The position numbers were made by a program, and so were the translations under genes. The notes under the pieces are model-generated. The model was given only the letters and a program-made list of their open reading frames with translations, did not search any database and had not been told where the DNA came from. This document shows, piece by piece, positions 38,020 to 47,096 of a stretch of DNA of 60,601 nucleotides. Position 1 is the first letter of the stretch; the number at the start of each line of letters is the position of its first letter. The stretch is from Acidimicrobiaceae bacterium (lineage in GTDB: Bacteria > Actinomycetota > Acidimicrobiia > Acidimicrobiales > RAAP-2): NCBI GenBank assembly GCA_027306755.1, contig DAHUZE010000024.1, forward strand, positions 1 to 60,601. Direction: 5' to 3'.

Positions 38020-40351
38020 CGCGCCCGGTGGCCGGCAGCAACCTCCGGTCGGTGGCGCCGAGCCACCAACCCGCCAGCACCGCCAGCGCGCCCGCCGCCA
38101 GCGCCGCCAGCGCCACCTGCTCGTGCGGCGGCTCGAACGTGAACGTGATCCGCTGCCTCCCGGGCCCCACGCGCACCGACTGGAAGAGCGGGCCGCGGGG
38201 AGAGACGGCCACCGGCCGGCCGGCGACGGTTGCCGACCAGCCGGGCATGAAGAGCTGGTCCATCACCACCGTCGCCGGGCCGCGGCAGTCGGCGGTCACG
38301 CCGGTCGCGTCCGGTCGGGACAGGGTGCAGGGGCCGGTCACCGAGAAGGGCGGGGCGGGGTGGGGTAGCCGGTACACGTCGGCCACCGGGTCCGAGTACG
38401 CCAGGGTCAGCCCCATCGAGCGGGCCAGCGCCGGGGCGATGATCCCGGGCAGCGTGACCAGGGCGCTGACCCCGATCGCCTCGTAGAACCGCTCGTGGTC
38501 GGCCAGCTCTTGGACCGGACCGGGCCCCGAGGGGCTCTGCTGCGTGGCGCCGGTGAAGATCGTGGGCACCACATTGGGGTCCAGGTGCGTGAGGATGAAC
38601 CGGGCGTAGCGCTTGGGGACGGGGACGTCGTTGATGCCCACCTGGCCGATGCCGAAATAGCTGCCGTAGTTCGGCTGGAAGGGTCCGATGGAGAAGATCC
38701 GGCCATGGCCGGCCGCGCTCCGGACCGCCTGGACGAGGCGCGTGTCGATCGAGGCCGACCTGGGGGCGGACAGCTGGGGCAGCACGAACATGGCCGCGGC
38801 GTCCACCACCATGCACCCCACCAGCAGGGCCACGCGGGCCCGGCCCCGCAGAGCGACGGCGGCGATCGCCACGACCCCCAGCATCCCGAGGCCCCACGCC
38901 ACCGAGCCCCCGATCCATGTCCGGGCGTGGGGTGTGCCGCCGATGGACGAGACCACGCCCCGGCCGGCGCTCAGGGCTCCGAGCACGGCGGCGGCCGACA
39001 GGCATAGGGCGCCGAGCACGTACAACCGGGGCACGGCTCGGCGTCGCAGGTCGTCGATGGCCAGGGCGCCTAGCACGACGGCCGCCAGCTCGATCGATGG
39101 CGGCAGGTAGCGGTAGGCGGCAACCTGGCGCATGTCGGGCAGGAGGTCGAAGAGGCGCTGGAGGGGCGTGATCGCGTAGATGCGGCCCACCCCCACCACG
39201 ATCCAGATCACCAGGGCGACGCGGAGCGGGCGCAGTCGCCGGCTCCAGCACCCGATCACGCACAGGAGCAGCAGGCTGGTCGTGAGGTAGCCGCCCACGT
39301 TCCCCCAGATCGCCTGGAGCGTCGGGTCCGAGGACCCGAACCCGAAGATCGGTCCGAACACGTAGGGCACCAGGAACGGGGCAAGGCCGGCGTGCGGGAG
39401 GGCGGCGGCGTCAAAGCCGCTGGCGTGGTCACCGAGATAGGCGCTGTGGAGGTAGTCCACGAAGGCCACCAGGATCGGCGCCGCCAGCGCCGCCCCCACT
39501 GCGACTCCGGCGGACAGCTTGCGGGCGTAGCAGCCCAGCGCGGCGCGTGGCAGCCCCCCCGCCCGGACCACGGCCCACGCGACGGTGAGCAGCCCGTCCA
39601 AGTATGCGGTCTCGGGGAACCCCGCGTAGAGCGACAGTGCCAGGGCCACTGCAATGAGGGCCCAGCGGTGAGCGGCGCCCGAGCCGGCCGCCGCCCGCGC
39701 CCGCTCGACGCCCAGGAGCAGCAGAGGCAGGAAGGCGACGGGGTTCACGGCGGCGTGCTGGAACCACGAGAAGGTGCCGTCGAGGGCGAAGGCTGCGCCG
39801 GCGCCCGCGGCGATCCAGCGGGACACCCCGAGCCGGAGCAGGAGCCGCCACGCCGCCAGCCCGGCCACCAGCTCGAGCACCATGTGGAACGGCAGCTGGC
39901 CGTTTGGAAGGGCCAGAAGGACCGTCAGGGGGAACAGCGCGGCGGATTGCATCTCGCCGGCCAACGGGGCACCCACGCCCTCGAAGGGATCCCACCAAGG
40001 CAGGTGCCCGTGGAGCAGGTCGAGCGCGGCCAGGTGGCCGAGGGACTGGGCCGTGAACCCGCTGTTCGGGTCGATGGTGTTCTCGCCGGCCAGCAGCCCG
40101 GCCTTGGTGACGGTCGCCAGATGGCTGACCGAGACCAGCGGATTGGGGTCGACCAGGCCCAGCACTGCCGCCAGGTTGGCGAGGACAACCACCCCCAGCA
40201 CCAGTCCGAGGGGTCCCCAGGCGCCGCGGACTCCGGCCGCGGGGGTGCCCGGCCGTGTGGTGAGGGGCGCGGGTGTCGGGGGCGCCGGGGTCGGGGCCCC
40301 GCCCGTCGCACCGGAGGGCGGTGTTGACGTCCCACCCGGCGAGGGTTGCAC
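37907..40351 (-). CDS. YfhO-like multispan membrane protein
   Basis: 814 residues from GTG 40351; further in-frame sequence lies antisense to the GT gene and is rejected. The first 50 residues are Pro/Thr-rich, followed by roughly a dozen hydrophobic spans. The large loop after span 1 has LLHGHLPWWDPFEGVGAPLAGEMQ in pieces typical of YfhO. The extracytoplasmic C-terminal region holds LFMPGWSATVAGRPV and VGPGRQRITFTFEPP, the usual YfhO ending. YfhO proteins take part in glycosylation of wall or lipid-linked glycans. The last 40 or so residues overlap ppx antisense and look non-native. Confidence 0.82.
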   Translation of the reverse strand: MQPSPGGTSTPPSGATGGAPTPAPPTPAPLTTRPGTPAAGVRGAWGPLGLVLGVVVLANLAAVLGLVDPNPLVSVSHLATVTKAGLLAGENTIDPNSGFTAQSLGHLAALDLLHGHLPWWDPFEGVGAPLAGEMQSAALFPLTVLLALPNGQLPFHMVLELVAGLAAWRLLLRLGVSRWIAAGAGAAFALDGTFSWFQHAAVNPVAFLPLLLLGVERARAAAGSGAAHRWALIAVALALSLYAGFPETAYLDGLLTVAWAVVRAGGLPRAALGCYARKLSAGVAVGAALAAPILVAFVDYLHSAYLGDHASGFDAAALPHAGLAPFLVPYVFGPIFGFGSSDPTLQAIWGNVGGYLTTSLLLLCVIGCWSRRLRPLRVALVIWIVVGVGRIYAITPLQRLFDLLPDMRQVAAYRYLPPSIELAAVVLGALAIDDLRRRAVPRLYVLGALCLSAAAVLGALSAGRGVVSSIGGTPHARTWIGGSVAWGLGMLGVVAIAAVALRGRARVALLVGCMVVDAAAMFVLPQLSAPRSASIDTRLVQAVRSAAGHGRIFSIGPFQPNYGSYFGIGQVGINDVPVPKRYARFILTHLDPNVVPTIFTGATQQSPSGPGPVQELADHERFYEAIGVSALVTLPGIIAPALARSMGLTLAYSDPVADVYRLPHPAPPFSVTGPCTLSRPDATGVTADCRGPATVVMDQLFMPGWSATVAGRPVAVSPRGPLFQSVRVGPGRQRITFTFEPPHEQVALAALAAGALAVLAGWWLGATDRRLLPATGRVSSGWPPARPGCPARTPGMTRTPSGPSPPRGRSRRQR

Positions 40352-40459
40352 GGGCGTGCAGGTTAGATCGCCTGCGCCGGTCGCCGGCGCCCTCCCGGCG
40401 CCGGCGCTTGGGGCCTTCCGACACCGGTGCCCGGGAGCCCTTTCGGTAGTCTCGATCGG

Positions 40460-43036
40460 ATGGAACCAGCCCCGCCGGACGCAGCCGACGCACGGTCCGC
40501 CGAGCCGTCGCCCCCCTCGGCGGACGCAGTGGCCGAGCAGATCGTCCGCAGCCTGGCTCCCCGGTCGGTGTTCGACGCCGCATGCGGGCAAGGTGCCCTG
40601 GTGGCGGCCCTGTGGGCCCGGGGAGTGGAGGCGGCCGGGCGCGACGCCACACCGGGGGCCGTCGCCGCTGCGCCGGACGAGGTCCGCGCCAGTCTCCATG
40701 TGGGCGCCGGGACCGATCCCATCGAAGTCCCGGTGGACCTGGTGGTCAGCGTGGGCATGGTGGAGCGGCTGTCGCCGGCGGAGGCCGACGGGGCGATCAG
40801 CGCCATGGTCGCGGCCTGCGACCGGGTCCTCTTCGCACCCGGCCCGCCCGGCGCCGAGGGCCATCCGGGCCGCCAGACGGTCCGGCCCGTGGCCTACTGG
40901 CTGCGGCAGTTCGCCGTCCGGGGCTTCGCTCCCGTCCTCGCGCACGACGCCAGCTACGTCGGCCCCCACGGCGTGCTGCTGGCCCGGAGCGCGGCACCGG
41001 TCGCCGACGACATCGTGATCGGCGCAGCCGAGCTCCTGATGACCCGGGCCCGCCTCCACCGGGCCCTCGAGCGGTCCGGGGCGGCCGTCCCGGTGTCCCC
41101 GCCCGGGATCCGGGAGATCGAGCATCGCTTCACCCACCTGGTCCGGGAGCTCAACGCCTGGCAACAGGAGACCGAGCGGCTGCAGGCCGCGCTCGACGCC
41201 TTGCAGTCGACCCGGGTCCTGCGCTATTCCCGCCTGGCCCGCCACGCCTATGGCTCGGTGCGGCGCCACCTGGCGCCGCCGGGAACCCCAGCGGCGCCGG
41301 CTGCGCCCCCGGGGTGGGCGGGTGCGGGCTCCTACGACCGTTGGCTGGCCGAGTTCGACGCGATGACGGACGCCCGGGGCCGGGTGCTGGACGCCCGGCT
41401 GGAGGCGCTGGCGGACCAGCCCCTCGTCACGGTGGTGATGCCTGTCTACGACGCGCCGGAGCAGGCACTGCGCGACGCGATCGAGTCGGTGCTGGCGCAG
41501 CGGTACGCGAACTGGGAGCTGTGCGTGGTGGACGACTGCTCCACGGCCGCCTGGGTGCCCAAGGTGCTCGAGGAGTACGCCGCCCGCGACCCCCGTGTCC
41601 GTGCCGTGCGCCGCGAGCAGAACGGGCACATCTCGGCTGCCTCGAACACCGCGCTGGAGATGGCCCGGGGCGAGTGGGTGGTGCTGCTCGACCACGACGA
41701 CGCGCTGGCCGAGCACGCGCTGGCCCTCTGCATCCTGGCGGTCCAGGACCGGCCGGATGCCGGGCTCGTCTACAGCGACGAGGACAAGATCGACGAGGGC
41801 GGCGCCCGCTCGGCGCCGTTCTTCAAGCCGGACTTCGACCCGCTACTGATCCTGGCCCAGAACTATGTGTGCCACCTGACGATGCTGCGACGCGAGCTGG
41901 CGGTCCGGATCGGCGGCTTCCGGGTCGGGTTCGAGGGGAGCCAGGACTGGGATCTCGTGCTCCGGGCCACCGAGCAGCTGCGCCCGGACCAGGTGGTCCA
42001 CGTCCCCCACGTGCTCTACCACTGGCGCGTGCACCCGGGGTCCACGGCGGCGAGCCTGGTGGCGAAGCCCTACGCCGTGGAGGCCGGCCGGCGGGCCGTG
42101 GCCGACCACCTGGCCAGGCGGGGCGTGCGCGCCGAGGTGATCGTCAACGAGGCTACGGGTGTCGTGCGGGTCCGCTGGCCCCTGCCCGACCCCGTGCCCA
42201 AGGTCACCATCATCATCCCCACCCGGGACGGAAGGTACCTCGAGCAGTGCCTGGACAGCATCTTCACCACCACCGCCTACCCGGACTTCGAGGTGGTCGT
42301 CGTGGACAACGGCAGCGAGCGGGAGGAGACCGCGCAGGTCCTCCGGCGGTTCGGCGCAGCGCTGACGGTGGTTCGCGATGAGCGGCCGTTCAACTTCTCT
42401 GCCCTCAACAACGCCGCCGTCGCCGCCAGCCGCGGCTCGGTGCTGTGCCTGATGAACGACGACTGCGAGGTCACCGACTACGGCTGGCTCGAGGAGATGG
42501 TGTCCCAGCTCGCCCAGCCCGGGGTGGGGATCGTGGGGGCGAAGCTCCTCTACGGGGACGGCACCATCCAGCACGCTGGGGTCATCCTGGGCATCGGCGG
42601 TGTGGGCGGCCACACGCACCGCCTGCTCGAGCGCCTGGCGTCGGGGTACTTCGGCTACCTGCAGACGCCCCGGTCGCTGTCGGCCGTCACCGCTGCCTGC
42701 ATGGTGGTCCGCCGGGAGACCTACGAGGATCTCGGGGGGCTGGACGAGACGAACCTGACGGTGGCCTTCAACGACGTGGACTTCTGCATCCGGGCCCGGG
42801 AAGCGGGCTGGCGCGTGGTGTGGACGCCGCACGCCGTGCTCACCCACCACGAGTCGGTCAGCCGCGGCTACGACGTCAACGTGCGGCCCGCCGGGTTCCA
42901 CCAGGAGATCCGGTACATGGAACGACGGTGGGGGAACCTCCTGCGGACCGATCCGGCCTACAACCCCAACCTCACCCTTGAGGGGACCGACTACGGCCTG
43001 GCCTTCCCGCCCCGGACCCTGTGGTGGCAGGCCTAG
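40460..43036 (+). CDS. Methyltransferase-like / double GT2 glycosyltransferase fusion
   Basis: 858 residues. Residues 35-190 look like a degenerate SAM methyltransferase (VFDAACGQGALVAAL motif I). A helical linker (about 225-260) precedes two GT-A domains. The first has VTVVMPVYDAPEQAL, VVDDCS and LLDHDDALAEH, then EGSQDWDLVLR; the second has VTIIIPTRDG, VVVDNGSE, LMNDDCEV and FNDVDFCIRAREAGW. Such tandem GT2 proteins build O-antigen-like or rhamnan polymers. It starts 108 bases from the divergent YfhO gene, and its stop interleaves with the next convergent stop in a CTAG. Confidence 0.88.
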   Translation: MEPAPPDAADARSAEPSPPSADAVAEQIVRSLAPRSVFDAACGQGALVAALWARGVEAAGRDATPGAVAAAPDEVRASLHVGAGTDPIEVPVDLVVSVGMVERLSPAEADGAISAMVAACDRVLFAPGPPGAEGHPGRQTVRPVAYWLRQFAVRGFAPVLAHDASYVGPHGVLLARSAAPVADDIVIGAAELLMTRARLHRALERSGAAVPVSPPGIREIEHRFTHLVRELNAWQQETERLQAALDALQSTRVLRYSRLARHAYGSVRRHLAPPGTPAAPAAPPGWAGAGSYDRWLAEFDAMTDARGRVLDARLEALADQPLVTVVMPVYDAPEQALRDAIESVLAQRYANWELCVVDDCSTAAWVPKVLEEYAARDPRVRAVRREQNGHISAASNTALEMARGEWVVLLDHDDALAEHALALCILAVQDRPDAGLVYSDEDKIDEGGARSAPFFKPDFDPLLILAQNYVCHLTMLRRELAVRIGGFRVGFEGSQDWDLVLRATEQLRPDQVVHVPHVLYHWRVHPGSTAASLVAKPYAVEAGRRAVADHLARRGVRAEVIVNEATGVVRVRWPLPDPVPKVTIIIPTRDGRYLEQCLDSIFTTTAYPDFEVVVVDNGSEREETAQVLRRFGAALTVVRDERPFNFSALNNAAVAASRGSVLCLMNDDCEVTDYGWLEEMVSQLAQPGVGIVGAKLLYGDGTIQHAGVILGIGGVGGHTHRLLERLASGYFGYLQTPRSLSAVTAACMVVRRETYEDLGGLDETNLTVAFNDVDFCIRAREAGWRVVWTPHAVLTHHESVSRGYDVNVRPAGFHQEIRYMERRWGNLLRTDPAYNPNLTLEGTDYGLAFPPRTLWWQA

Positions 43037-44067
43037 CTGCTCCAGCCCGGCTCGGGGCTGCGGCTCGACAGCCCCGCGTTGTCGAGGGCCTCCGCCAGCC
43101 GGTGCACCAGCAGCACCGGCTCGCCGGTCCACCGGTCGAGCGCGGCCCCGGCCCGGCGGAGGCGGTCCGCGGTCGCCGGCTCATCCAGCGCCTCCACCGC
43201 GTCGAGCAACGCCGCCGTCCCGTCAACCCGCAGGGCGGCCCCGGCTTGAGCCAGCCCCTCGGCACCTGAGCCGACGGGCACCACGACCGGCACGCCGTAG
43301 CGGACGGATTCCACGCACTCCCGGCCGAACAGCGGGCCGGGTCCCAGGTCCACGGTGGCCCTGGCATGGGCGACGAGCCGCCACAGGTCCATCCGCGTGT
43401 GGACGCCGAAGCGCCGGAGGCAGGACCGTGACCGCCAGACGGATGCCATGCCGTTCTCCACGAGCACCGTATGTCGTCGGGGGTGGCGGGCCACCAGCCA
43501 CGCCACCGGCTCGGGCGGCGTGGCTGGGTCCGACGCCGCCGGGGAGCGGTCGCTCAGGACGAGCAGGTAGTCGCCGACCGGGCCCAGCTCGAGATGCGGC
43601 CGCTCCGACGCCAAGACATGGACGGGGACCTGGAGCCCCACCGCAATGCGGCCGGCCACCGGTCCACTGGTGGGCAGCAGGTCCAGGCACGCCGCCATGC
43701 CGGCGAGCGTCCGGCCGCCGATCCCCAGCACCGGCGCTCTTGGAGCGATCGACGCTGCGAGCGTCACCGCGTGAGCGTCGTTGCCGTCCACCAGGACCGC
43801 CCGGTACGGCCCCTGCTCTCTCGGGGCGCCCTCCGGTGGCCACCGGCGGCCCGGCGGGGGGCGACCGATGCCCTGCGGGTCGAAGGCCCCGTCAGCCCGT
43901 CGCCCGGGGTCCCAAGGGCCGAACACGTCCACCGGGCCCAGCCGGGACGCCGCACCGGCGAGCACGCGGGCCGCGAACCCCGCCTCGGAGCCGGGCATGC
44001 CCCAGTCTGCGCTCAGCACCGCCACCCTCCGGGGCCCCACGCCGGGCGAGCCCGGCGAGCCGGTCAC
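43033..44067 (-). CDS. Glycosyltransferase-like protein (GT-B type, distant)
   Basis: 344 residues from GTG 44067, overlapping the upstream stop (GTGA). The N-terminal half resembles a Rossmann acceptor domain (RVAVLSADWGMPGSEAGFAA). The C-terminal half contains LGPGPLFGRECVESVRYGVP followed by VVVPVGSGAEGLA, like the donor site of GT4/GT-B enzymes, then VDGTAALLDAVEAL. Overall conservation is low. It is the last gene of a three-gene minus-strand operon with a GT2 and a coiled-coil protein. Confidence 0.65.
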   Translation of the reverse strand: MTGSPGSPGVGPRRVAVLSADWGMPGSEAGFAARVLAGAASRLGPVDVFGPWDPGRRADGAFDPQGIGRPPPGRRWPPEGAPREQGPYRAVLVDGNDAHAVTLAASIAPRAPVLGIGGRTLAGMAACLDLLPTSGPVAGRIAVGLQVPVHVLASERPHLELGPVGDYLLVLSDRSPAASDPATPPEPVAWLVARHPRRHTVLVENGMASVWRSRSCLRRFGVHTRMDLWRLVAHARATVDLGPGPLFGRECVESVRYGVPVVVPVGSGAEGLAQAGAALRVDGTAALLDAVEALDEPATADRLRRAGAALDRWTGEPVLLVHRLAEALDNAGLSSRSPEPGWSS

Positions 44068-44579
44068 CCCGGTCCGCCCAGCGCCACCTGCACGCGCGCC
44101 AGGTCCTCGCTGACGGTGTCGACCACCTCCTGGACGAGGGCCTCGAGATCGACCACTCGGGCAGTGATCTCGTCGATCCGGTGAGCCAGCAGATCCACGG
44201 CCCGGATGAGGTCCCCGGTCACCGCCCGGTCGGCCTGCTGGACGCCGGCCGCCGCCGTGGCCACCTTGGCCCGCACCTTGGCCCGCACTCCCGGCACCCG
44301 CGGCGGATCCGGGGCCACCCGCGGGGCCGGGGGACCGGTAGCGGGCGATGCGGATGCCGCGGCGCCGTGTAGCTGGGCCCACCGGCGGTGAAGCGTGCCC
44401 ACCTGCTCGGACTGTGCCAGTGGCGGCGGCAGCGGCGCGGGTGCAGCCGGGCGCGAGAGCAGTCGGGGGGGCGCCATGGGGGCGCCCGACGCAGGTCGCC
44501 CCTCCGCGGGCACCTCTCCCGCGGGCACCCCTCCCGCGGGCACCCCTCCCGCGGCCGCCCCTCTGCTCGATGTGGTCAT
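44064..44579 (-). CDS. Low-complexity/coiled-coil protein of the glycan operon
   Basis: 171 residues, coupled to both neighbours by 4-base overlaps. The N-terminus has repeated GGVPAG units encoded by a 15-bp tandem repeat, then a Pro/Ala-rich linker. The C-terminal half is helical, with VRAKVRAKVATAAAGVQQAD and then HRIDEITARVVDLEALVQEV, a probable coiled coil. There is no membrane span. It may scaffold or set the length of the glycan machinery, which is inference. No family was recognised. Confidence 0.6.
   Translation of the reverse strand: MTTSSRGAAAGGVPAGGVPAGEVPAEGRPASGAPMAPPRLLSRPAAPAPLPPPLAQSEQVGTLHRRWAQLHGAAASASPATGPPAPRVAPDPPRVPGVRAKVRAKVATAAAGVQQADRAVTGDLIRAVDLLAHRIDEITARVVDLEALVQEVVDTVSEDLARVQVALGGPG
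44501..44550 (-). repeat. 15-bp tandem repeat coding for VPAG units
   Basis: CTCCCGCGGGCACCC occurs at 44516-44530 and 44531-44545, with diverged flanking copies before and after. Being a multiple of 3, copy changes would keep the frame of the 44064-44579 gene. Confidence 0.75.
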
Positions 44580-46306
44580 GCCCACCTGCCTTCCTCGGGC
44601 CCTGCCAGTGCGGCAGAGAAGTCCGTCCGCGTGAGATTGCGGTTCAAGAACGGGTCGCCGGCAACGATGTCCTCGTGCCACCGCCCCACGAAGGCCACCG
44701 CGTTCTCCACGTTTCCCGACGTGCCCCGGCTGGGTGACTCGTGGTGGACCAGCTCCGCCGCGGGCTCGTACACGACGTGCAAACCCCGCCGCCTGGCTCG
44801 CAGGCAGTAGTCGATGTCGTTGAAGTCCAGTCCGAGGGACTCGTCGAACCCTTCGAGCCGCTCGAAGACGTCGCGCCGGGTGGCCAGGCACGCGCCCGTC
44901 ACAGCGGCGACGTCCCGCGCCAGTACGGCCATTCCCAGGTAGCCGGGCCGGCCCGCGGGCAGGCCGGCAAGGACGTGTCCCGAGACGCCGCAGAGCCCGA
45001 GCACCACGCCGGCGTGCTGCACGGTCCCCTCCGGGTAGAGCAGGCGGGCGCCGGCCGCGCCCACCTCGGGTCGCACCGCTTGGGCAACGAGGGCTTCGAG
45101 CCATCCGGGCCGGCGCGCCTCCACGTCGTCGTTGAGGAACACGAGCACGTCGCCCCGCGCGCTGGCCGCGGCCGCGTTGTTGATGGCCGCCCAGTTGAAC
45201 GGCTGCGGGTCTGACCGCACCGAGACGTCCGGCCTGGCCGCCAGGCGCTCCACCAACGTGAGGGTCTCGAGGTCCACCGATCCGTTGTCGACGAGGACCA
45301 GCTCCAGCGGCACCTCGCCTCTCGTCGCGCTGACCGAGTCCACGCAGGCTCGCAGGAACGTGGTGCTGTCCCGGAAGGGGACGATGGCAGAGACGAGGGG
45401 CCGGTCCTGGAGGCGCCGGCGAACCGACCAGGCGCCCGGCACTGGCCCCCGCTCCACCTCGGCCCGTACGCCCGCTCGGCCCAGGGCCGCCAGCACGGCC
45501 CCCGGCGTCCCGGGGCCCTCGCCGTCGGGAGCGTCCTCGCGGTGGCAGAGGACCTCGGCCACGTGGGCCACCCGCGTGGTGCGCTCGGTGATCCGCAGAA
45601 GAAGGTCGTGCTCCCAGTCGCCGTCGACCGGCCGGATGCCCCCGGCCGCCACGAGGGGCGCCACCCGCAGCGCGACGGGGCGGCCCGTGTACCGCCAGGA
45701 CAGGAACAGCGTCGGCGACCAGTCGGGCTTGAGCCGCGGGTCGCGGGGGCGCCCGGCCGAGTCCAGGCGGTCCTCGTCGCCGTAGGCCACGTCGGCGCCC
45801 ACCAGCGCCGAGGCCAGCAAGGCGAGGGCGTCCGGCGCCAGGGCATCCCCTGCGTCAAGGAAGGCGCACGCCGGCCGGTCGCTCTCCTCGAGGGCCGCAG
45901 CCAGGGCGGCGGCTGCGCCCGCCCCCGACGGCACCGTCCGCAAGGTGGCCCGGCCCTGGGGCAGCGTTGCCAGCTCGTCGTCCAGGACCGCCTCGGTGCT
46001 CGCGGCAACCGAGCCGACGACCGAGACCGAGAGGTGCCAGCGGTCCGTCGTCTGTGCGGCCATCGAGCGCAGCGTCCGGCGCAGGGCGTCGGGGCCGGGT
46101 CGATCGACCAGGAGCAGCACGGTCAGCTCGGGCCCCGGGAGTGCCGGGCCCGGCGCCGCCAGGCGGACCGCCTCCCGGGCCGCAGCCCACGAGCGGTAGG
46201 CCCCGAGGTCGGAGGCGGCGTCGGGGCGGAGGGGTCGGGGGGCCTGGGGAGCGTAGAGGACACGGGTTGTCGAAGTGCCGACTGCCGTTGAAGCCGGACC
46301 CGCCAT
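44576..46306 (-). CDS. Family 2 glycosyltransferase, two-domain
   Basis: 576 residues. An N-terminal degenerate GT-A-like region (TVLLLVDRPGPDALRR, FLDAGDALAPDAL, GDEDRLD) precedes a complete GT2 domain with VSAIVPFRDSTTFLRACVDS, LVLVDNGSVD, NWAAINNAAAASARG, FLNDDVEA and FNDIDYCLRARRRG. The C-terminal layout closely parallels the second GT2 domain of the 40460 gene, so they are likely paralogues acting on the same polymer. It is the first gene of the minus-strand operon. Confidence 0.88.
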   Translation of the reverse strand: MAGPASTAVGTSTTRVLYAPQAPRPLRPDAASDLGAYRSWAAAREAVRLAAPGPALPGPELTVLLLVDRPGPDALRRTLRSMAAQTTDRWHLSVSVVGSVAASTEAVLDDELATLPQGRATLRTVPSGAGAAAALAAALEESDRPACAFLDAGDALAPDALALLASALVGADVAYGDEDRLDSAGRPRDPRLKPDWSPTLFLSWRYTGRPVALRVAPLVAAGGIRPVDGDWEHDLLLRITERTTRVAHVAEVLCHREDAPDGEGPGTPGAVLAALGRAGVRAEVERGPVPGAWSVRRRLQDRPLVSAIVPFRDSTTFLRACVDSVSATRGEVPLELVLVDNGSVDLETLTLVERLAARPDVSVRSDPQPFNWAAINNAAAASARGDVLVFLNDDVEARRPGWLEALVAQAVRPEVGAAGARLLYPEGTVQHAGVVLGLCGVSGHVLAGLPAGRPGYLGMAVLARDVAAVTGACLATRRDVFERLEGFDESLGLDFNDIDYCLRARRRGLHVVYEPAAELVHHESPSRGTSGNVENAVAFVGRWHEDIVAGDPFLNRNLTRTDFSAALAGPEEGRWA

Positions 46307-46444
46307 AGCCGAAATCTAGACAGGACGGCGCGGCCCCGAGGCACGTCGGGCGCAGGTGGGGTGGGCTGGGGCTGGCGCGTTGGCGCCCCCGGCAGCAACC
46401 TGCCACGATGCCCCGATGGTGCGGGCCTGCCGCGGGAGCGACGC

Positions 46445-47056
46445 ATGATGGCCCGGCCGGCCCCGGCCCCGCTCGAGCTCGCAGGCCGCCGGGTGGTCCT
46501 GCGCACCCTGGTCGAGACCGATTACGACGATTGGTACGAGGTGCGCGCCCGGTGCCGGGACTGGCTGGTGCCCTGGGAGCCCCGCCCCAAAGGCGCGCCG
46601 CTGCCGGCCGAGGACCGGGCCAGCTTCGCCGCCCGGTGCTCGCTGCGGGAGCGCGAGCGGCAGCTCGGAACCGGCTACGGGTTCGGCGTCCTGGTCGGTG
46701 GGCGGTTCGCCGGCGAGATCACCTTGTCCTCGATCCAGCGCGGACCCTTCCAGACGGGGCACATCGGCTACTGGGTGGACCGGGACCTGGCCGGTCGCGG
46801 GTACACCCCTGAGGCAGTCGTCGTCACCCTGGCCTTCGCCTTCGACACCATCTCCCTGCACCGGGTGGAGATCTCCATCATCCCGCGCAACCGCCCCAGC
46901 CTCCGGGTGGTGGACAAGCTCGGACTGCGGTCCGAGGGCATCGCCCGCAAGTACCTGGAGATCGACGGCAACTGGGAAGACCACGCCAAGTTCGCCATGA
47001 CGTCCGAGGAGTGGCGCCATCGGCGGGACGAGCTGCTCGAGGCCTGGATCGAGTAA
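46445..47056 (+). CDS. GNAT-family N-acetyltransferase (RimJ/RimL-like)
   Basis: 203 residues; ATG 46445 or 46448. Conserved parts are LAGRRVVLRTLVETDYDDWY, GYWVDRDLAGRGYTPEAV (acetyl-CoA pyrophosphate loop, RGYT), VEISIIPRNRPSLRVVDKLG and GIARKYLEIDGNWEDHA. This is the RimJ-type subgroup, which acetylates protein N-termini or small amines. Target unknown. It starts 139 bases from the divergent GT2 gene. Confidence 0.9.
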   Translation: MMARPAPAPLELAGRRVVLRTLVETDYDDWYEVRARCRDWLVPWEPRPKGAPLPAEDRASFAARCSLRERERQLGTGYGFGVLVGGRFAGEITLSSIQRGPFQTGHIGYWVDRDLAGRGYTPEAVVVTLAFAFDTISLHRVEISIIPRNRPSLRVVDKLGLRSEGIARKYLEIDGNWEDHAKFAMTSEEWRHRRDELLEAWIE

Positions 47057-47096
47057 CCGTCCCGGCGTGCGCGCCACCGCTCGCTAGCCTCCGCAC

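Noticed and set aside
35928-39263. 1111-codon minus-strand open frame
   Set aside because: It crosses DUF501, GT2, ppx and the YfhO gene in the wrong frame; composition is Arg/Pro/Ala-rich with no domain.
40352-41716. Minus-strand extension of the YfhO-like frame by 455 codons
   Set aside because: It lies wholly antisense to the GT2 fusion gene, has no domain of its own, and high GC content keeps antisense frames open by chance.
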